From assembly GCF_035917335.1 (NCBI RefSeq), contig NZ_CP109067.1, positions 1,862,501-1,926,500 of the forward strand: 64,000 nucleotides of DNA, in the 5' to 3' direction. Origin of the DNA: Micromonospora sp. NBC_01813 (lineage in GTDB: Bacteria > Actinomycetota > Actinomycetes > Mycobacteriales > Micromonosporaceae). Each line of letters begins with the position of its first letter. The first letter of the stretch is position 1. The position numbers were made by a program, and so were the translations under genes. Positions 58,988-64,000 of this stretch are shown one piece after another. Under the pieces are notes generated by a model, which did not search any database, had not been told where the DNA came from, and worked only from the letters and a program-made list of their open reading frames with translations.

Positions 58988-61900
58988 CGGGCCTCCCCGG
59001 TTCGCACCGCCGCCGCCAACTCGGCCACGGTTGGTGCCTCGAACAACAGCTGCAGTCCCTGCTCACCGTCGTCGAAGACCAGACCGAGTTCCTGCCCCAT
59101 CCGGGACAGGATCGCCACCGCGTGCATCGAGTCGGCACCGAGTTCGAACAAGTTGTCGTGCCGGCCTAGTTCGTCCACCTCAAGGATCTCGCGGACGATC
59201 GTGTGCAGACGCCGTTCCCAGTCGTCGGCAGGACCCAGCTCATCGGGGACGGTGCTCCGCGCCGGAGTGGCATCGGGTTCCGGCAGCCGGTCCAGGGCGA
59301 CTTTTCCGTTCGCGGACAGCGGCATCGCGTCGAGCGTTACATAGCGGCGAGGAACCATGTACCGGGGCAGCGTGGTACCCAACGCCTCCTGGATCTTGGC
59401 GGTGTGGACGTCGTGGCCCGGCTCGGGCACCAGGTAACCGACCAGTTGTCGGGTGCCGGTCGCCGAGCTCGTCCGCACCGCCGCCACCGCCTGGGCGAGT
59501 CCCGGCTGACGGCGCAGCGCCTCGTTGATCTCGCCAAGCTCAACCCGGTAGCCGTTGATCTTCACCTGATCGTCGCGCCGGCCGAGGAACTCGATGTCAC
59601 CGTTTGGCAGGTACCGACCCAGGTCACCGGTGCGATACAGGCGCTCACCGGTGCGCGGGTCAAGAACGAACCGGTCAGCGGTCTGTGCCGCGTCTTCCCA
59701 GTAGCCCCGAGCGAGTCCGACGCCGCCGATGCAGATCTCACCAATCGTCCAGATCGGGCACTCGTCAAGGCAGGGAGTCCGGACGTACAGCTGCTGGTTG
59801 GCCATTGGCCGGCCGTACGGAACGCTCGTCCACTCAGGCGACACCTCGTCCACGGGATACAGCACCGACCAGATCGACGCCTCGGTGGCACCGCCGAGGC
59901 TCACGACCTGGGCAGCCGGGCAACGTTCCCGCACCCGCCCCGGTAGTGCCAGCGGAATCCAGTCACCGCTGAGCATGGCGAGCCGGAGTTCGGGCGCCGC
60001 GGCGGCGGGCGCGTCAAGGAAGGCCCGCATCAGCGCAGGGACGCTGTCCCACACGCTGACCCGGTGGTCGCAGGCCAGTCGGGACCAGTGTGCCGGGTCC
60101 CTGACGCCGGTGGGCTCGGGCAGCACGAGCGCCGCGCCGGCTGCCATGGTGCCGAATACGTCATAGACGGCCAGGTCGAAACTCAGCGCGGATAGGCCCA
60201 ACACCCGGTCCAGCGGGGTGATGGCGAACCGCCGGTTGATGTCCCGAATCGTGTTCGCGGCTGCCGCGTGGTCAATCATCACGCCTTTTGGCGCGCCGGT
60301 GGAGCCAGAGGTGAAGATGACATAGGCGAGGTCGTCCGGTGCCGGGCCAGCCGGTAACGGATCAGTTGGGGCGGCGACCACCTGCGGCGCTCGGGTGGCA
60401 ACGATCGTCGGGCCTGGCGGCAGGTCCAGTTCAGCCGCTGTCACCACGGTCCGCACCCGGCAACGCGCCAGAAGTTCGTCCCGCCTCGCGGCCGGCCAGT
60501 TGGGATCGATGGGCAGGAACGCCGCACCGCTCGCGGCCACCCCGAGCACGGCGACGACCTGCTCGATCCCCTTGTCCGCGACAACGGCGATGACCTCGCC
60601 AGCGGTGGCACCGGCCGCACGCAACGTCCACGCCAGCTGCCGTCCCCGATCGAGGAGATCACGATATGTGATCCTGTCGCTACCGGTCAGCACTGCGTCC
60701 GCATCGGGTGTCAGCTCGGCCTGTAGTTCCACCAGTTCCCAGAGCGTGGTAGGCGGATCATCCGTGTCGGTAGCGTTGACCGACGCCCGCAGCTCCGCCT
60801 GGTGCGCCGGCAACCGCACGACGCAGCCGGGCCGGCGCCATGACTGCGGATCGGCCACCAGGTCGGCGAGCAGGCCAGCGTACGCCGCCATCATGTCCTC
60901 GATCAGACCCTCGGCGAACAGTCCGTCCACCGTGTCCCAGTTGACCAGTAGACTGCCGTCGACCTCCATTACCTGCAGATCGAGCCAAACCTGCGGGGTC
61001 TGACTGAGCCCGAATCCAAGCTCGGAAAGAAACGCCGCGCCGCCGGGGGTGCCCAGGGCGCTGGTGAAGACCACCGGCATCGTCGCTGCTGGCCCGGTCT
61101 CCCGCAGACGCGCCAGCTCACGCAGCACCTGCACGCCGGTGAACGACGCGTGTTCCACGTCACGGAGCAGTTGCTCGCTGATCCGCCGGGCCCGGTCGGC
61201 GAAGGCGTCGCCGGGCCGAGCTCTCGCTTCAAGCATGGTCAACGAGGTGAAGTCACCGAGCACACGCTCCACATCCGGGTGCAGCGGCGGACGCTCGAAC
61301 AGCGTGAGGTTGAGCGTCATCGACTCCTGGCCGCCCGCCCACCGGCGGAGCACGTCAGCGAAGGCGGTCATCAACAGCACCGACTCGGTGATGCCGGCGT
61401 TGCGGGCAGCGGCCCGCAACACCGCCCACAACTGTTTCGGTATCCGTTGGCAACGCCGGGTGAACCGTACCTGTGTGATCGACGACGGCGGCCGACGCAG
61501 CGGGATTTCAGGTGGTCCGGGCAGCGCCTCGATGCGGTCCAGCCAGTACCGGCGGGCCTGCTCGTACCGGGCTCCGGAACGCGCGGCCCGGATTGCGAGT
61601 ACCAGATCACGGTATCCCACCGATGTCGGCGCGGGCCGCCAGTGCGATTCGCGGTAGCAGCGCCGCCATTGCGCGAAAAGGAGAGACAGGCTCGCGAAGT
61701 CCACGACGAGGATGTTGACGCTCACGTGCAGGCGTAGGTGCGCCGTACCGATACGGGAGGTCCGGACATCGAAGAGTGGCCAACGGTGTGCCGGTTGCGC
61801 CTGGTGAGCCATCGACTCGCGAGTGCGAAGCAAGGCCTGCTCGCGCTCAGGTTCCGCGTAGGAACGCAGATCCTGGTGCACGATCCGGTACGGCGGCGCT

Positions 61901-62346
61901 TCGGGTAGGACCCGCTGGGTACCGTCGGGCGCTACCACGGCGCGCAGCATGTCGTTCGCGGCGACCACTCGGTCTAGAGCAGCGGCGAGCCGCTGCGGGT
62001 CGGCGTCGGACCAATCGCCCTCGACGTGGTCGAACTCGAAGTAGCAGTGGGTGGCGACCCCGCCGAGCTCGACAGCTGAGTGCGCGCCAGCCCAGTAGGC
62101 GTGCTGAATATCGGTCAACGGGAACGGTTCGTAGCGGCCCGCCGGGTCGGCCGTCACCGCGACGACATCGCCTGCGACCTTGCTGCGGTCGAGCAGTTCC
62201 AGTAAGGCGTCCCGCTGATCGCGAAGCGCGTCACGCAGTTCGGCGGTGAGTGCTCCCGGTGGCGCCGAGACGGCGAGTCCTCCGTCCGAGCGTCGCAGCC
62301 GGACGCCCCGTTGGTGCAGTTCGCGAAGCAACTCGTGAGCGATCAA
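58984..62346 (-). CDS. NRPS: TubC docking-Cy-A-T
   Basis: A 1120-residue NRPS without a thioesterase. Residues 1-50 form a TubC-type N-terminal docking domain (LLRELHQRGVRLRRSDGGLAV), which normally receives an upstream partner. The Cy-like domain (72-480) starts FPLTDIQHAYWAG, but the first Asp of DxxxxD is Asn211 in NILVVDFAS. The A domain follows (about 505-1005) with FTSGSTGAPKGVMIDHAA; the pocket reading DLYDMSLIWK is close to cysteine. The carrier is LGADSMHAVAIL near 1065. TTG 62346 has GGAGG 5 bases upstream. Its docking domain suggests pairing with the NRPS at 62394. Confidence 0.9.
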   Translation of the reverse strand: MIAHELLRELHQRGVRLRRSDGGLAVSAPPGALTAELRDALRDQRDALLELLDRSKVAGDVVAVTADPAGRYEPFPLTDIQHAYWAGAHSAVELGGVATHCYFEFDHVEGDWSDADPQRLAAALDRVVAANDMLRAVVAPDGTQRVLPEAPPYRIVHQDLRSYAEPEREQALLRTRESMAHQAQPAHRWPLFDVRTSRIGTAHLRLHVSVNILVVDFASLSLLFAQWRRCYRESHWRPAPTSVGYRDLVLAIRAARSGARYEQARRYWLDRIEALPGPPEIPLRRPPSSITQVRFTRRCQRIPKQLWAVLRAAARNAGITESVLLMTAFADVLRRWAGGQESMTLNLTLFERPPLHPDVERVLGDFTSLTMLEARARPGDAFADRARRISEQLLRDVEHASFTGVQVLRELARLRETGPAATMPVVFTSALGTPGGAAFLSELGFGLSQTPQVWLDLQVMEVDGSLLVNWDTVDGLFAEGLIEDMMAAYAGLLADLVADPQSWRRPGCVVRLPAHQAELRASVNATDTDDPPTTLWELVELQAELTPDADAVLTGSDRITYRDLLDRGRQLAWTLRAAGATAGEVIAVVADKGIEQVVAVLGVAASGAAFLPIDPNWPAARRDELLARCRVRTVVTAAELDLPPGPTIVATRAPQVVAAPTDPLPAGPAPDDLAYVIFTSGSTGAPKGVMIDHAAAANTIRDINRRFAITPLDRVLGLSALSFDLAVYDVFGTMAAGAALVLPEPTGVRDPAHWSRLACDHRVSVWDSVPALMRAFLDAPAAAAPELRLAMLSGDWIPLALPGRVRERCPAAQVVSLGGATEASIWSVLYPVDEVSPEWTSVPYGRPMANQQLYVRTPCLDECPIWTIGEICIGGVGLARGYWEDAAQTADRFVLDPRTGERLYRTGDLGRYLPNGDIEFLGRRDDQVKINGYRVELGEINEALRRQPGLAQAVAAVRTSSATGTRQLVGYLVPEPGHDVHTAKIQEALGTTLPRYMVPRRYVTLDAMPLSANGKVALDRLPEPDATPARSTVPDELGPADDWERRLHTIVREILEVDELGRHDNLFELGADSMHAVAILSRMGQELGLVFDDGEQGLQLLFEAPTVAELAAAVRTGEAR

Positions 62347-62393
62347 GTCTTCCTCCGTCGCGGATGGTCGTAGTCGACGCGGTGCCGTGGCCG

Positions 62394-64000
62394 TCAGGTG
62401 TCGGCAGACTGCATCTCGGCCGCGAGCTGGGCAGCGGACGACCCGGTGAGCAATGTGTGATGGGTTCCGGGCAGTACGACCGCCCGGACCGGTTGGCCGG
62501 TCAGCTGCGACCAACCCCAGTCCGGCAAGCCAGTGTCGGGATGGCCGTCGAACTCCTCGACGACCCCGCTGTCGGCACGGATCACGATGACCGGTACCGC
62601 CAGTGGCGGTGCCACGTACCGTCCGCAGGCCCGCACCACCGCACGAAAGACCGCGAAGGCGCTGTCCAATCCGGATTCGTGTGGCGCTCCGACCACCTCG
62701 GTGTCCGGCCACAGGGCTGCGATGTCGGCGTCGAACCAGCGGCGTAGGACATCGTCGTCGAACCGCCGGAACTGCCGTGGCGCCGGAGCGTCGATCACGA
62801 CGAGTCGCTGCACCTGGTGCCCGAGGTGACGCAGACGGTCGGCCATGGCCGCCGCCACCGCCGCTCCCGATGACCAGCCGCCGAGCCGGTACGGTCCCTT
62901 CGGATGCTGCCGCAGCAACGCCGCGATGTACTGGTCCGCCAGCTCCGGCACTGACTCCGGGGTTGGCTGGCCGTTGTCGGGGCCGGGTGCCTGCATCGCG
63001 TAGACCGGACCGCTGAGGTGGGCGGCGAGTTCGGTGTAGCACAGCACCTGACCGCCGGCCGGATGGACCAGCGCCCACGGTGTTCCGGTGCTGGTCGCGG
63101 AGGGCAGGTGCACCAACGGTGACCAGCCGTCGGGCCCGGCCAGGCGGGCTGCCAGGCGTGCCACCGTACGTTCCTGCAGCAACGCGGCGAGTGGTACGGG
63201 GCGGCCGAGCCGTTGCGCGGCCAGTGCGGAGGCGCGCAACGCCGCGAACGACTGCCCCCCGAGATCGAAGAAGTCGTCATGCACACCGATCGGGTGGGCG
63301 CCCAGGACGGACTCCCATACCTCGACCAGAACCGTCTGGACGGGGTCGCTCGCCGGTACGGTGGACCGGCTGTCGGTGATTGCGTTCGAGGGTGAGAGAC
63401 GGGCCAGCCGGGCACGGTCCACCTTGCCATTGGCCGACAGCGGAAACCGATCGAGAACCACGACCTGAGCCGGGACGAGGTAGCCCGGTAGCCGCTCGGC
63501 CAGCGCGGACCGAATGCCGGCGGGGTCTGGCTCGATGCCGGTGGCGACGGTTACGAAGGCGACCAGTTGCCGCCCGGCGGCCGTGTCCCTGGCCACCACG
63601 GTGGCGGCGGTGACGTCGTGGCTGCCGACCAGTGCGTGCTCTATCTCACCAGGCTCCACCCGATAGCCTTGAACCTTGAGTTGGTTGTCTGCGCGTCCGA
63701 GAAACTCGATGTCGCCGTCGGGCAGGTAGCGACCGAGATCGCCGGTGCGGTAGAGCCGTTCACCGGTGCGCGGATGGCTGATGAACGCGGCCGCGGTCCG
63801 GGTAGGGTCTTCCAGATAGCCGCGTGCCAACCCGACCCCACCGATGTGCAGGTGTCCAGGCACCCAAGTGGGCGCGTCCCGGCTGAGGTCATCGAGCACG
63901 TACCACCGCTGACCTGCCAGCGGCCGCCCGTACGGGATACTCGTCCACCCCGGGTCGACCTCGGATACGGGGTAGATGATCGACCAGATCGACGCCTCCG
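62394..64000 (-). CDS. NRPS: A(partial)-T-TE, N-terminus outside window
   Basis: The visible part is 535 residues. It opens with the end of an adenylation domain (EASIWSIIYPVSEVDPGW; RTGDLGRYLPDGDIEFLGR; LSANGKVDRARL), then a carrier with LGGQSFAALRAS and a thioesterase with GGWSSGAAVAAAM and the usual C-terminal His in GTHHTLLTG. The frame stays open to the edge of the window. Having a thioesterase on both this protein and the NRPS at 53475 is unusual. The 46 bases between this stop and the next NRPS start hold only the ribosome site. Confidence 0.88.
   Translation of the reverse strand, partial: EASIWSIIYPVSEVDPGWTSIPYGRPLAGQRWYVLDDLSRDAPTWVPGHLHIGGVGLARGYLEDPTRTAAAFISHPRTGERLYRTGDLGRYLPDGDIEFLGRADNQLKVQGYRVEPGEIEHALVGSHDVTAATVVARDTAAGRQLVAFVTVATGIEPDPAGIRSALAERLPGYLVPAQVVVLDRFPLSANGKVDRARLARLSPSNAITDSRSTVPASDPVQTVLVEVWESVLGAHPIGVHDDFFDLGGQSFAALRASALAAQRLGRPVPLAALLQERTVARLAARLAGPDGWSPLVHLPSATSTGTPWALVHPAGGQVLCYTELAAHLSGPVYAMQAPGPDNGQPTPESVPELADQYIAALLRQHPKGPYRLGGWSSGAAVAAAMADRLRHLGHQVQRLVVIDAPAPRQFRRFDDDVLRRWFDADIAALWPDTEVVGAPHESGLDSAFAVFRAVVRACGRYVAPPLAVPVIVIRADSGVVEEFDGHPDTGLPDWGWSQLTGQPVRAVVLPGTHHTLLTGSSAAQLAAEMQSADT

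Noticed and set aside
62347-63078. Upstream extension of the middle NRPS
   Set aside because: It is out of frame with the overlapping A-T-TE gene, and the TTG at 62346 begins exactly at a TubC domain with a GGAGG site.

Overview
This is high-GC DNA (roughly 70 percent) from a filamentous actinomycete. GTG and TTG starts with GGAGG-type ribosome sites, GTGA/ATGA overlaps, leaderless-looking promoters, secreted GH10/GH6 enzymes and a protease with Pro-Thr linkers and CBM2 modules, and a remnant of an integrative element in tRNA-Pro fit a Micromonospora-like or Streptomyces-like host. I cannot fix the genus from this window.

Region 1 (1-24.6 kb) is one CoA-dependent catabolic locus. It holds four acyl-CoA/AMP ligases, two luciferase-like flavin monooxygenases with a separate flavin reductase, three acyl-CoA dehydrogenases (two in tandem), an enoyl-CoA hydratase, a MaoC/NodN hydratase, an SDR, a thiolase, a ketosynthase-DUF35 fusion, two VOC proteins, a metallo-hydrolase and a complete five-gene peptide-type ABC importer. 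A TetR repressor closes it. I find the same 17-bp motif, TWCCGACC-N4-GGTAT (W = A or T), at six places: in front of every divergent or leading gene and in front of tetR. In two promoters it lies in or overlaps the 17-bp spacer. The whole region is therefore probably one TetR regulon. Its substrate is unknown.

Region 2 (24.6-33.5 kb) is a patchwork. It contains a SAM methyltransferase, a GH10 xylanase-CBM2, a TetR gene divergent from a DoxX-metallo-beta-lactamase fusion with a carboxymuconolactone decarboxylase-like protein, and a GH6 cellulase divergent from a LacI regulator with two CebR-like palindromes. It ends in a decayed junction where an epoxide-hydrolase fragment meets an N-terminally truncated zinc alcohol dehydrogenase.

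Region 3 (33.6-42.4 kb) is a small candidate natural-product locus without NRPS or PKS genes. It has a PhyH/EctD-like hydroxylase, a clavaminate-synthase/arginine-hydroxylase-like oxygenase, an argininosuccinate-synthase-like ligase, a cyclase-family hydrolase, a small ORF, a LuxR-type regulator and an ATP-grasp peptide ligase. An intact IS982-like element and two broken glycosyltransferase genes interrupt or flank it.

Region 4 (42.5-47.2 kb) has a secreted subtilisin with two P-type domains and a CBM2, followed by a graveyard: a tyrosine integrase pseudogene beside the 3' part of a tRNA-Pro gene (old attachment site), chimeric group II intron reverse-transcriptase fragments and an IS3-type transposase tail.

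Region 5 (47.3-64.0 kb, running off the right edge) is an NRPS cluster on the minus strand. It has three NRPS proteins (A-T-TE; TubC docking-Cy-A-T; Cy-A-T-TE), a GMC oxidoreductase, an O-methyltransferase, two flavin monooxygenases and a ZnuABC-like metal transporter. The adenylation pockets look cysteine-like, yet both cyclization-type domains have lost the first Asp of DxxxxD. A thiazoline-type or related metallophore is the best inference.
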